Positions 1-7,983 are shown, numbered from the stretch's first letter. The stretch is 32,828 bases of DNA from Gellertiella hungarica (GCF_014197145.1 NZ_JACIEZ010000017.1:1-32828), one strand, 5' to 3'. The notes: a model not told the origin generated them from the letters alone. Numbers and translations: made by a program.

Positions 1-95
1 CCGCTCGGGCTACGCCCTCCCGCGGGTCTCATGCGCGCGCCAAGGTGGCCGACTTTTGCGCCGCCAAGTGGCCGGTTTTTACTCCGCCGTTGACA
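1..95. mobile_element. End of an IS21-family insertion sequence
   Basis: Two similar short repeats lie in tandem, one at about 41-59 (CCAAGGTGGCCGACTTTTG) and one at about 64-82 (CCAAGTGGCCGGTTTTTAC). The segment ends in GTTGACA near position 95. Read from the other strand it begins TGTCAACGGCGGAGTAAAAA. Multiple terminal repeats of this GGCCAC/CTTGG type just inside a TG..CA tip are typical of IS21-family (IstA/IstB) elements in alphaproteobacteria. The istAB genes would lie to the left, outside the window. The homology of the neighbouring ATPase gene stops exactly at this boundary, which supports an insertion. The family is assigned from terminal sequence style alone. Confidence 0.6.
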
Positions 96-377
96 ATCTG
101 AGTTAAAAACCAGAAGATTATGCCCGAACGGGTTGGAATTCATCGACTGGGTGACGACTGAGCCATCGGACGTTTCCACCTTGAACGTGGTCGCAGGAGG
201 CAAGCGGCTATCGAGGCATCCCGCTTGCATAGACGCGAACACGCGGGATAAGGTTGTTTTTCCTGATCCGTTGAAACCGTATATCAAGGTGTCACGCCCG
301 ATTGTCAGGTCAGGACTCGCGGTGAAGTCTCTCCAGACGCCCGCATTCTTCAGTTCCGAGATTTTGCTGATGAACAC
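96..377 (-). pseudogene. N-terminal fragment of an AAA_13-type ATPase, cut by the IS
   Basis: From a GTG at 377 the minus strand reads about 94 codons beginning MFISKISELKNAGVWRDF. It includes a P-loop, LIYGFNGSGKTTLSR, near residues 31-45, and ends at LLVFNSD before running into the IS21 end. The pattern of a short SKISELKNxG lead, then IYGxNGSGKTTLSR, then a VFN motif is typical of AAA_13 ATPases. These include the anticodon-nuclease proteins RloC and PrrC and other SMC-like defence ATPases, which are normally several hundred residues long. The coiled-coil region, Walker B motif and effector domain are all missing. The reading frame stays open through the IS to the window edge, but that part is IS sequence. 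It may have been cargo of the adjacent Tn7-like element. GTG is chosen as start because the homology begins there; the ribosome binding site is weak. Confidence 0.65.
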
Positions 378-690
378 AATGCTGGTCCCGCACACAGAGC
401 CAATTGATGGTACGTGATCAGCTTGTTTGGAACATTCGTCGCAACGGCCAGCACGTATGCCCAACAATTCACGCTCGGGACAGAAAGTGCAACTGCGCAG
501 GGTCACTTGTCGCAGGAAATTGTACTGGTGTCCGCATGCGACGCCCTCTTTGCGTACAGCGGCACGTCGGAGGAGCCTTTGTGTTGGCTAAATCAAGATC
601 GTCTTGGGAGCACATGTGAATCTAATAGCATCCCGAAGGGAGGAACTATGCGCGACGATGGACGTCCTGGCCCTGCCGTCGGACATGAAG
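378..690. other. Intergenic region between truncated ATPase and tniQ
   Basis: This 313-base stretch has no convincing gene. It should hold the promoter of the truncated ATPase gene (minus strand) and the 3' flank of tniQ. A strong Shine-Dalgarno-like AAGGGAGGAACT precedes an ATG at 648 on the plus strand, but the frame closes after 20 codons at 710, inside the tniQ 3' end. I searched for copies of the TTAAGG repeats found near 7600-7700, or a matching TGT tip, and saw none, so the second transposon end is probably not here. Confidence 0.5.
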
Positions 691-2526
691 CTACCATAAT
701 GACGTCCTAAGGCCGAGACAGCTCTCAACGTCGGCCCTGTACCAAAGCTTCGTACTTCCGGCTGAGATCGTTGCGGCGGAAGTTCTGGCCATAACTATGT
801 CCGGCCGATTCAGAGAATGTCCCGAGAGAGCTGCGGCTTGCGTGATCTCTGAGCAAAACATCCAATGCGTACGCATCTCGGTGATATCTGCCCAGCTTGG
901 CTCGTGCGGAAGTATTCCGTGGCTGACCAGGTCGCGTATGGCTTTGGGCGCTCTGCCCATAGCCTGCGCCGTTTCATCGAGGCGGAGAGGCAATAGGTCC
1001 AGCGGCGATGCAACCTCTGGCTCGGAAACACACATCCGGAGGGCGTCGAGATCGTGTACCCGTATCCTATACAGGAGCGGCGAATTCGCGGGAATCAGAG
1101 AGAAGCGGAGATTTCCCTCTTCCATCGCTGCCAACGTCCTCCACCATCTGTTTGCACTCATGTGCGCTATCGCGTTCGCGGCGCGGAAAAGAGAGAGGGT
1201 ATGATCGGGGCGCGGTTCAACAGCCCGGAGCCTGACCCATTCAATCAGGGGAGTGTCGAGCGGAGAAACGCGACACGCCCCCTCTCTCTCACCCAAAGGG
1301 GAAAAATCGCCGAGAAGCCCGTTTTCAAATGCAGGTAGAAGCTGCGGAACAGGCAGCCCCACCACAGAGGCGACAGCGCGTGATTGTGGATTCACTCTGA
1401 GGAACGCCACCGCCGCCTCGGCCGGATGAAGACCCCCAGCTGTCGCGGCAGCACGGGCCAGCTCCCCCTTGAAGTTCCTCCGTTTGGGATCGGAAGGCCC
1501 AGGATGGCCCTTCTCAGGCGACGCTTTGAGGGTACTGATCCGTGATAGAAGCCTGCGCCTGAGCAATTTGTCTGAACGCTCCTTCACGAGAGAGCGGACA
1601 GCAGGTGACAGCGTCTCGTCTGTTTTCAATGACATGATGGCCGTGGGTTTAGGCTTGGTTCCGTCATGCCTTCCCGGTTCATCAAGACCGAGAGCGTCAA
1701 ACTCTTCAGGCCACGCCATGATGGCTCTGGAGGCCCTCTCAAGTGATATCGGTGACAATCGCGAATTTGAATGGCGTCCGATCCCGTCCAGACGGCCCGC
1801 AATCTGAATAATGAACTGGAAAACCTCTCCCCTTGAAAGTCCACCGATCTGATCGTCCATTTTGCGTTTTGGAAGCTTACTCGTCTGCTCAGGGTCGACG
1901 ACTTCCGCAAGGAAGGCAAATGCCTCCTCGTCATGAACCTCCACTTTCGCCTGCGGAAAGTCGCGAAGGTCCACCACTCCCCTCCAGGGGTAATCGGGAT
2001 CGATGCAATGATCACAGAAGCATACCCCGAGGCAGCGTGACCACCCCAGCACCTTTCCGCACACAGGGCACTTCTCCAACAGCATCTCCATGGTGGAGAG
2101 GTCGAAGCTAAGAGGACGCAGCGACCAGCTCCCTTTTAGAACGTTGCGCTGCCGCAGCGTTAAGGGAGCGACCCGACGCGCGGTCGCTAAATGACCTCTG
2201 CGCAACTCAAGCCCGAAGAAGCTCATCTCATTGCGGCCGCTCTGGCAGGAGTTATCTAACGAAAGCCTCGTGGCGGCCGCGTCATCTCCGATTCCGAGAA
2301 CAACGAGCAGACGCGCGGCCTCCTCTTTTGTGCAGTCCCGAATCCCGGATAAAGTTTTGAAGGAGCGCGTTCCAGCGAGCTTCAGAGCGAAATCGCTGTT
2401 GGTGAAGCCGTTCTGTGACATGGCGCGGTATGCGGCGTCGCGAAGGTGCTCTCCCGGCTCCGGTCTGACTGGCAGCGCCATAACTGGCTGCGACGCGATG
2501 TCTTGGATATATCCGGCGCTAGCCAT
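691..2526 (-). CDS. tniQ: TniQ/TnsD-like target-selection protein
   Basis: This is a 611-residue protein, the last gene of the Tn7-like operon. TniQ-family proteins read the target DNA and recruit the TnsC ATPase. A zinc-finger-like segment, KCPVCGKVLG followed by CFCDHC, lies at about residues 152-174 (C153, C156, C171, C174), as in TniQ/TnsD proteins. At 611 residues it is longer than short TniQ proteins (about 400) and closer to TnsD (about 500), which suggests a sequence-specific C-terminal target-recognition region. The ATG at 2526 is chosen because it overlaps the tnsC stop (2519-2521) by 8 bases, consistent with translational coupling. A longer open frame reaching 2739 would run deep into tnsC and is unlikely. 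The family call rests on the zinc finger, gene order and size; the target is unknown. Confidence 0.8.
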   Translation of the reverse strand: MASAGYIQDIASQPVMALPVRPEPGEHLRDAAYRAMSQNGFTNSDFALKLAGTRSFKTLSGIRDCTKEEAARLLVVLGIGDDAAATRLSLDNSCQSGRNEMSFFGLELRRGHLATARRVAPLTLRQRNVLKGSWSLRPLSFDLSTMEMLLEKCPVCGKVLGWSRCLGVCFCDHCIDPDYPWRGVVDLRDFPQAKVEVHDEEAFAFLAEVVDPEQTSKLPKRKMDDQIGGLSRGEVFQFIIQIAGRLDGIGRHSNSRLSPISLERASRAIMAWPEEFDALGLDEPGRHDGTKPKPTAIMSLKTDETLSPAVRSLVKERSDKLLRRRLLSRISTLKASPEKGHPGPSDPKRRNFKGELARAAATAGGLHPAEAAVAFLRVNPQSRAVASVVGLPVPQLLPAFENGLLGDFSPLGEREGACRVSPLDTPLIEWVRLRAVEPRPDHTLSLFRAANAIAHMSANRWWRTLAAMEEGNLRFSLIPANSPLLYRIRVHDLDALRMCVSEPEVASPLDLLPLRLDETAQAMGRAPKAIRDLVSHGILPHEPSWADITEMRTHWMFCSEITQAAALSGHSLNRPDIVMARTSAATISAGSTKLWYRADVESCLGLRTSLW

Positions 2527-3586
2527 TGGCCGCCATCCGATCATCGGTACCGTCATCCAACTCCAGGAAAGGATTGGAAGCGGCGAGCTTGTTGAAGAGA
2601 GTGTAGTCGTCCGCCGCGTCTGACAGGTGGCGAACCTCGATCCTCGGAGAACCGTCCTCAATGGCATAAACAGCAGCACGCTGGAACAGATTCGCAGCGT
2701 GTCCGAGGTAACCGCCGCAGGCGATATAGATGCAGGCAAGCGTCCTGTCGCCGATGAAGTTGCTGCGCTCGGGAAAGAGGCCGCAGCGCTGAAGCATCAA
2801 GCCAAAGAGCCCGCAGTACTCTTTGAACGCTGTGTGATGTTCCGGTTTGCGGAAACTGAGGGGTCCCAGGAACAGCTCTTCGATGCACCGGGCCCTGATC
2901 TGCGGTTCGCTGAGAATCTTCTCGCTCGCCTGCGTCGTTCCGACGAAAACAGCGGGGCAGCCATCCAGAAGAAAATCCTTCAGCGTGTTGTGCACTCTAC
3001 CGGCTTCCACGCGAGCGTTGATCGACGGTGCGCCGACCCGAAGATGATTCATCTCGTCGAAGATCAAAAGCTCAGTCCGGAACTGCTGGATATAGTTCAG
3101 GACCCGATGCTTCTTGCTTCCCAGATTGCCGTACTCCGGGCGCGGGTCCTTATAGGCCCGGAGAATGTCCTCCAGGAGCGACATCAGCGTCGATGCTCCC
3201 GAGACACGGACATACACGACTATCCGCTGCTGCCTGCTGACGACAGACGCCGGTGTGTCGCGGTCAAAAAGTCCGGAGGAGTAGCAGTAGTCGACGACGT
3301 TCCGCTCCAGGTAGGCCTTGACTATGGTCGATTTGCCGCTTTGCGTGTCGGCGATCAGTGTCGCGCATTTCGCCTCATCGCGGAGACTGGTGCCGTTCAG
3401 GATTTGACGGCGTGTGTGGCGCAGCATGTCGAAGCGCCTGTGCGCCTTCTTCATGAAGATATGCTCTACGCGAAGCGTGCTGAATACGTAGTCGATGTCT
3501 TCGACGGGGACCGACGATGGCATAGGCGAAACTCCGGGTTTGGAACGATAAAAACTGAGCTGGGCCGCGTAAGTGGCCAGCCGCAC
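2519..3586 (-). CDS. tnsC: TnsC/TniB-like AAA+ transposition ATPase
   Basis: This AAA+ ATPase of the Tn7/TniB class would link the target-bound TniQ to the transposase. The Walker A region reads LIADTQSGKST (about residues 78-87), with Ala where the first P-loop Gly is usual. Walker B reads ELLIFDEMNHL (about 172-182). Later segments (FVGTTQASEKI, then an ARCIEELFLGPL arginine region) fit the TniB sensor area. A GTG at 3586 directly follows the tnsB stop (TGAGTG), giving 355 residues. An ATG at 3523 (MPSSVPVED) is an alternative start giving 334 residues. The 3' end overlaps tniQ by 8 bases. Gene order and motifs make the role secure; the exact start is open. Confidence 0.85.
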   Translation of the reverse strand: MRLATYAAQLSFYRSKPGVSPMPSSVPVEDIDYVFSTLRVEHIFMKKAHRRFDMLRHTRRQILNGTSLRDEAKCATLIADTQSGKSTIVKAYLERNVVDYCYSSGLFDRDTPASVVSRQQRIVVYVRVSGASTLMSLLEDILRAYKDPRPEYGNLGSKKHRVLNYIQQFRTELLIFDEMNHLRVGAPSINARVEAGRVHNTLKDFLLDGCPAVFVGTTQASEKILSEPQIRARCIEELFLGPLSFRKPEHHTAFKEYCGLFGLMLQRCGLFPERSNFIGDRTLACIYIACGGYLGHAANLFQRAAVYAIEDGSPRIEVRHLSDAADDYTLFNKLAASNPFLELDDGTDDRMAANG

Positions 3587-5896
3587 TCAACTGAAGCCGT
3601 AGCGTTTTGCCAGCTCGTCCAGCTCGGCCTCGCTCCTGGAACGCCCTTGGTCCGCAGGGGGCATGGCCGACGGGATCGCCTCATGCTTCACCGCATCATT
3701 GGCGACAAGAGCGGAAGGCGCTCCCTTCGGCCTTGCCTTTCTCTTCTTCTGAGGAACTTTGCGTCCGGGTGGGGCTACAACATCGTCGACCCGCTCAACC
3801 AGAGGCATGCGAGACGGAATCTCGACGGCTTTCGGCATCCCGCTGATACTTGGCTTGGCGAGGATATCGACGATCTGATCTCCCGGCGCGAGCTGAGGCT
3901 TCTCGCCGCCATGCAGCACCCTGATCGTGCGCTGACCCTGCCGGTGACTGCCGGTAGCCAGGCTCTCCTCCAATTCGCGTTTGAATGCCCGTCTCGCGGC
4001 GGCTTTCTCCTCCCTGGTGTGGAACTGCTGGTTTAGCCTTGCCTGATTCTCCCGCTCTCCCTTCGCGAAGGCGAACGACACGGGGCTCTCCCTGTAGAAC
4101 TCATCGGCGTTTGGAAGCTCGACCACCTCCTTGGTGAACTCATTCAGGACGAAGATGGAGGAGCAGTCCCCGTCGTAGTAGAAGAAATGCACCCTGAAGG
4201 AAGCGGATTGGCCGAGTTTGCGGCCTTTCCGACTCTTGTGGAAGCGGGCCAGATCGTTCAGCAGCGTTGACGTGAGCACTTGGTCGTGGAAGTCGTGTCC
4301 ATCGAAAAGTATCCCCTCGGCGGTCAGCGTCCGCGTCTCGTAGCGCCCGAGAACCATCTTGAACGCCCGCGCGTCATCGACCGTTGGCCTGCCATGCTCC
4401 AGCAACCCTTCGGACCATTTCCGCGCCGGAGCCATCCCGATGCCGCTGTGCACCTCCAGGTGATATTCAACCACCTTGTGGTCCATGAGGCTTTTGATCT
4501 CGTGCAGTTTGAGCATCGCGCTCTTGCGCGGATCAAGGCCGGTTTCCCTCAGCTTCTCAGGCGAGCCAGGGATGCCGCCGGGCAGGCTGTGAAGTGCCGT
4601 GTTCATCGTACCGACCAGCCGCTCGACCCAAGGCTTGTACTCGGGAGTGCGTAGCGGCGCGTAGTCAACCTCAAAGCCCGCCAGATCGCCAACGAGCTGC
4701 ACCGTCACGCCGACATGCGCCATTGCGTTGTCAAGGACCACGCAGCTGAACTTTCCCCAGGCGTCAGTGGCACCTTTGGCCTCCCCGAACCTTCTCACCA
4801 GATCAGCTTTCGGCGATATGACCTCGCGCAGGCACATCATGAACGTAGCGATGCAGGGGGGCTCGAAAGTCATATTGAACCCGACTGTCGAGCGAGAGAA
4901 CAAATCCATGGCCCACACGATCCACGGTCGCTTCAGCACGATAGCAGTCGTGCCGTCCGCTTGGACCTCCTCGCAGGCCCAGATGTCGGCGAGGGTCTGG
5001 TCCAGAACTATTATCTCAAGAGGGGCGATTGCATCCATGCTTTCGCCGCGCCCGCGCAGCTCCCGATTTGCCTGCCGCACCCCGTATTTCGACCTGACTG
5101 TCGCATGGCACTTCGCACTGTTGATCCAGTTCGAAATAGTTTGATGGCAAGGCGGTTCGAAGTCGAAGATTGGGTCGCTGTCGTTGGAGCCGCTCTCCTC
5201 CTGCCTTTTCTGCCTCTCTTGATCCCGCATTTCATAGAACCGGTCATCGAAATAGCTGTGAGCATCGATGTGTTTGGCGTTCGGATTGGACCAGAAATAG
5301 CGAACAGTTTCCTGTCCAAGGTCATATACGCTCGGAGGCCATTTTTGCTTTACCCTGGCGAAGTTCTTCCTGCGGAGAAGGAGTGCAAGCGACCTGTTTC
5401 CGGGCCCGCCCTTGGCCAGCGCCTTTCTCACCGCGCTCGTGGAAGGGGTCCATTCGAAGCCCGCCGCCTTGGCGGAGCTGGCTTTGGACAGGATGAAGTT
5501 TGACAGCGGCCCCTCTGTTGTCACCAGGCCTGGATGCTTGTCGAATTCTCGGACATAGAAAAGCAGTGTCGAGGCCCGCTTGAAGTCCTTCTGAAGGTTG
5601 AGCCAATCCCTCTCCTGCTTAGCGGATAGGTATTCGCCCGGCGGCTCCTGGATAGCGCGGTAATCCGACGCCGTCAGCGTCTGGATTGGCTGCCCTTCCC
5701 GCGCCGTGCGCACCGCACCGCCCTGCGCCTGCAGGATCGCAAGGTCCAAGGCAGTGATTGATTTTGTCTCTCCGTCCTCAAGCGACCGAAGCGCGACCGC
5801 CGCCTCGTCGCTTGCGTCTTCCACGGTGAATGTGCCGGACCCGCTCCCGTGCAGGAACACATACCGATCACCATTGTTTATGTCGTACAGGGTCAC
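3587..5896 (-). CDS. tnsB: TnsB/TniA-like DDE transposase
   Basis: This 769-residue transposase is of the Tn7 TnsB / Tn5053 TniA (retroviral integrase-like) class, which binds the transposon ends and joins the 3' ends to target DNA. The DDE triad is visible: D299 in EIIVLDQT, D389 in CVVLDNAMAH and E425 in KPWVERLVGTMN. An HTH-like N-terminal region and a Mu-type C-terminal beta-barrel region (LGRYETRTLTAEGILFDG) flank the core. The charged C-terminal tail, rich in Lys, Arg and Pro, is probably the TnsC-contacting end. The ATG at 5896 overlaps the tnsA stop by 4 bases (ATGA). Its length is near that of TnsB (about 700). All catalytic residues are present, so it should be active. Confidence 0.9.
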   Translation of the reverse strand: MTLYDINNGDRYVFLHGSGSGTFTVEDASDEAAVALRSLEDGETKSITALDLAILQAQGGAVRTAREGQPIQTLTASDYRAIQEPPGEYLSAKQERDWLNLQKDFKRASTLLFYVREFDKHPGLVTTEGPLSNFILSKASSAKAAGFEWTPSTSAVRKALAKGGPGNRSLALLLRRKNFARVKQKWPPSVYDLGQETVRYFWSNPNAKHIDAHSYFDDRFYEMRDQERQKRQEESGSNDSDPIFDFEPPCHQTISNWINSAKCHATVRSKYGVRQANRELRGRGESMDAIAPLEIIVLDQTLADIWACEEVQADGTTAIVLKRPWIVWAMDLFSRSTVGFNMTFEPPCIATFMMCLREVISPKADLVRRFGEAKGATDAWGKFSCVVLDNAMAHVGVTVQLVGDLAGFEVDYAPLRTPEYKPWVERLVGTMNTALHSLPGGIPGSPEKLRETGLDPRKSAMLKLHEIKSLMDHKVVEYHLEVHSGIGMAPARKWSEGLLEHGRPTVDDARAFKMVLGRYETRTLTAEGILFDGHDFHDQVLTSTLLNDLARFHKSRKGRKLGQSASFRVHFFYYDGDCSSIFVLNEFTKEVVELPNADEFYRESPVSFAFAKGERENQARLNQQFHTREEKAAARRAFKRELEESLATGSHRQGQRTIRVLHGGEKPQLAPGDQIVDILAKPSISGMPKAVEIPSRMPLVERVDDVVAPPGRKVPQKKRKARPKGAPSALVANDAVKHEAIPSAMPPADQGRSRSEAELDELAKRYGFS

Positions 5897-6792
5897 GGCT
5901 CTGCTCCTGCCACAAGGTGAACCGTTCCGCCGCCACGCTGGGCCGAAAATTCAATCGACACGAAGCGGCGATAGTGCAAAGCGATGAGCCGCGCGTAACC
6001 GGAAGGCCCGCCGCCCAGCGCTGCAATCAAAGCTTCTTCGGTCTGCGTATGCCTGCCTCCGAAACAGGTGAGGCAGGACTGGTAGTCACGCGCATCGAGC
6101 ACTACAAACTTGTGCAGATCAGCGTACCTGGCCACTAGCGACGGCCGCTTCGGCAGATGCTGCGACTCTCTGACCGTGACAAACGAGAAACCGCGCCGCG
6201 AGTACACCTCCTTCGCCAGCTCAAGCTTTCTGGCGTATTTCGGGTCGGTGTCGCGAGAATCCGCATCGGCCTTCACCTCTACGATCAGCGTCTTGAGGTG
6301 ATGCGGCCGGATGTTCGCCGCGCATGGCATCAGCGCCGCCTCGGCGTACGGCATGCCTGACTGCAGATCATGCAGAAAAGACGGGTGGACTTTGAGCAGC
6401 AGGTCCGGGAAGTATATGAGAGGCCTGCCGCCGTTGCCGCGCACGAGGATTTCCAGCCGGTGCGGCTGGGCGAGCAGGAACTGAACCCGGCTCGACAGAT
6501 CAGCCAGACGCATCGCCGTCCTCTCATGCTTCGAATCCCACGGCATCGAGCGGCCCCCGCCCTTCATGGACCGAAACGTTCCGGTGGGGCGGGTCTTGCG
6601 GCCATCAATGATCGTGCGTATCGGACCTCCATGCTCCGCCCAGTACATCCTGGCGACAGCATGCCTCCCAACCGGAGGCTCGGCGCGGCACGTCTCTGCT
6701 TCTCCCGGCTGCAACCGCCAATCGATCTCCTCCGCCGCCGGGGACCGCGCATGCGCTCCCCACTCGATCTTGTCAGTATCCGTAGAACGCAT
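5893..6792 (-). CDS. tnsA: TnsA-like transposon-end endonuclease
   Basis: This 299-residue protein matches the TnsA restriction-endonuclease-like fold, which nicks the 5' ends of the transposon so that it moves by cut-and-paste. The candidate catalytic set is E90 (DSKHER), D130 (YFPDLLL) and E172-x-K174 (IVEVKAD), the E..D..(Q/E)xK arrangement of TnsA. The N-terminal 70 residues are longer than in E. coli Tn7 TnsA and show no clear domain. It is the first gene of the operon and starts with ATG at 6792; tnsB follows with an ATGA overlap. A TnsA separates this element from Tn5053-type (TniABQ) elements, which lack one and copy themselves through cointegrates. Assigned from motif spacing and context. 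Confidence 0.8.
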   Translation of the reverse strand: MRSTDTDKIEWGAHARSPAAEEIDWRLQPGEAETCRAEPPVGRHAVARMYWAEHGGPIRTIIDGRKTRPTGTFRSMKGGGRSMPWDSKHERTAMRLADLSSRVQFLLAQPHRLEILVRGNGGRPLIYFPDLLLKVHPSFLHDLQSGMPYAEAALMPCAANIRPHHLKTLIVEVKADADSRDTDPKYARKLELAKEVYSRRGFSFVTVRESQHLPKRPSLVARYADLHKFVVLDARDYQSCLTCFGGRHTQTEEALIAALGGGPSGYARLIALHYRRFVSIEFSAQRGGGTVHLVAGAEP

Positions 6793-6982
6793 TTAGATCA
6801 CCTCGGCATGTTTCCTGTGAATTGGCACAGGGAAATAGGTTCCGGGAGTGGCCTGCGGGCGACTAGCGGATGACTGAATCCCGTTTCTGTGGTACTGGTA
6901 ACTGCTTCGCTGAACTAGGTACCGGAGCGTCGCTTGAATTTAGGTTACAAGTAGATCGATTCTATCAGATACGGAAGAGGCT
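6793..6982. promoter_or_regulatory. Divergent promoter region, tnsA and the HARE-HTH-like gene
   Basis: This 190-base gap separates the tnsABC-tniQ operon (minus) from the gene at 6983 (plus), so it must hold both promoters. A TTGAAT at about 6935 is a possible -35 element for the rightward gene, but no good -10 follows. Related GGTAC/GGTTAC words recur at about 6890-6950 and could be operator half-sites; this is weak. A GAAGAGG ribosome binding site sits just upstream of the ATG at 6983. Confidence 0.35.
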
Positions 6983-7558
6983 ATGCAGTCTGAATCGGTG
7001 GATACCCACCAGGGCCACATCAACAAGGTCATCACGTCCATCGAACGGGACCTCGCGGTGCTGACAAAGCGCCGGGAGCAGATCGTCGCGGAGATTGAGC
7101 GGCTGGACGGGGAGGCCCGAACAATCGACGAGAGCCTCAAGCACCTGGAGCACGCCAAGGTCTCGCTGAGCCGGGCACCCGCGCGGCATGTCAGTGTGAA
7201 GACAGCGGCAGACGCGGAGCTGCAGTCATCGTTGCCGGAAGTGCCAGAAGGCTTTGCCAAGAGGCAGATGGAGAGGCCGAAGAGCCAAGCCTGGCAGATC
7301 AGACAACTCGCCTACCAGGTTCTGAAGGCGCAAGGACATCCGCTGAGCCGGGCGGAGATATACGAGAAGCTCCTGTCGCTAGGATTTGTTATCGAGCACC
7401 GCACGCCAGCGAAACACCTTGGAAGAATTCTTACGGACTCCAAGGAATTCGAGTACCGGGAGAACGGTTACTGGATTGCAGGGGAACCGATTACGGCGAC
7501 AATCCAAAGACATAAAAGATTTCGGAGCCGCAAGAAGCGACCGGGTGCGAAAACCTGA
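6983..7558 (+). CDS. Coiled-coil protein with a C-terminal HARE-HTH-like domain
   Basis: This 191-residue protein begins at an ATG with a GAAGAGG ribosome binding site. Residues about 10-65 form a heptad-rich coiled coil (IERDLAVLTKRREQIVAEIE). After a linker, residues about 110-165 read AYQVLKAQGHPLSRAEIYEK, then a TPAKHLGRIL segment and a final ENGYWIAGE strand. That is the layout of the HARE-HTH winged helix (HB1, ASXL, restriction endonuclease HTH), which links DNA binding to modification or cleavage systems. The tail is very basic (KRFRSRKKRPGAK). It sits between tnsA and the putative transposon end, diverging from tnsA, so it probably belongs to the element. It may be a repressor of the tns operon or an accessory DNA-binding factor. 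Function is not recognised beyond the fold. Confidence 0.6.
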   Translation: MQSESVDTHQGHINKVITSIERDLAVLTKRREQIVAEIERLDGEARTIDESLKHLEHAKVSLSRAPARHVSVKTAADAELQSSLPEVPEGFAKRQMERPKSQAWQIRQLAYQVLKAQGHPLSRAEIYEKLLSLGFVIEHRTPAKHLGRILTDSKEFEYRENGYWIAGEPITATIQRHKRFRSRKKRPGAKT

Positions 7559-7604
7559 ACTGGACTGATTTTCCTTTGCGCGGTCCAGGTCTTATCCAAT
7601 GCTG

Positions 7605-7710
7605 ACATCTTGAATTAAGGCACAATTTCTTTCCAGGGTCTTTAATTAAGGAACGCTTCTTCCCATCGGCATCATGAATTTAAGGACAGATTTCCTTAAG
7701 GCAAATCCTT
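7605..7710. repeat. TTAAGG-cored direct repeats, putative transposase-binding end
   Basis: Four TTAAGG cores lie in the same orientation at 7615, 7646, 7680 and 7696. The first three have related flanks: TTGAATTAAGGCACA (7610-7624), TTTAATTAAGGAACG (7641-7655) and ATGAATTTAAGGACA (7674-7688), each followed by a TTTCTT-like tract. On the minus strand, copies one and three read TGTGCCTTAATTCAAGATG and TGTCCTTAAATTCATGATG. Spacing of 31-34 bases between the first three fits TnsB sites of Tn7-like ends. The cluster lies between convergent genes, so promoter operators are unlikely. The fourth core may lie outside the tip. Confidence 0.6.
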
Positions 7711-7916
7711 GAGAGTCTCTTTTGGCTTCTCTATAAAGCACGGGACAGAGCAGCCGCGCTGCGCGGCGGGTATGTTTATTGATGGACGACCGCTGAAGCC
7801 GCCGCCCACAAACAAACCCTATTTTTTACCGATAGGCTCTGCCCTCGGTTGATGTGGCCCGGGTGAACTACCCTCGCGGTTTCGGTGCCTCGGGCTGTCC
7901 ACGCAAACTGGTGGAA

Positions 7917-7946
7917 CTGCCGCCCGCAGTTCGTCTCAGGCGGCAG
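7917..7946 (-). terminator. Possible terminator after the L,D-transpeptidase gene
   Basis: An inverted repeat with arms CTGCCGCC (7917-7924) and GGCGGCAG (7939-7946) and a 14-base loop lies about 40 bases past the stop of the minus-strand gene ending at 7984. It has no strong T-run, so it is only a candidate end for the cus operon transcript. Confidence 0.3.
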
Positions 7947-7983
7947 ATGCAACGTCTAGACCGGCTGACTGGCCTGTAGCGGC

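Larger units (their letters stand above)
691..7688 (-). mobile_element. Tn7-like transposon, transposition-gene end
   Basis: The segment contains TnsA, TnsB, TnsC and a TniQ/TnsD-like gene in one minus-strand operon, plus one divergent accessory gene, with putative transposase-binding repeats beyond it. In Tn7 the tnsA-proximal end is the right end, and the repeats at 7605-7688 occupy the equivalent position here. The proposed tip is the ACA at 7686-7688, read as TGTCCTTAAATTCATGATG from the minus strand. The cargo and the second end should lie to the left, beyond the IS21 insertion and outside the window. The left coordinate given is only the end of tniQ, not a transposon boundary. The copper genes to the right of 7688 would then lie outside this element. 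Confidence 0.6.
7559..7983. other. Non-coding region between convergent genes
   Basis: This 425-base gap carries the TTAAGG repeats in its left third. The remainder (about 7711-7983) has no supported gene. It holds a 15-base GC palindrome at 7753-7767 (GCCGCGC-T-GCGCGGC) and an 8-base-arm hairpin at 7917-7946. If the transposon ends at 7688, the rest is the insertion-site flank next to the 3' end of the L,D-transpeptidase gene. Confidence 0.5.

Noticed and set aside
378-690. Second transposon end between tniQ and the truncated ATPase
   Set aside because: No TTAAGG-type repeats and no TGTCCTTAA-like tip were found here.
648-710. 20-codon open frame with a strong ribosome binding site (MRDDGRPGPAVGHE)
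   Set aside because: It is very short and overlaps the tniQ end in antisense. It might be a truncated gene start, but there is nothing to identify it.
2627-4036. Long plus-strand open frame (469 codons) across tnsC and tnsB
   Set aside because: It lies antisense to two motif-bearing transposition genes, has no recognisable domain, and results from high GC at third positions of the real genes.
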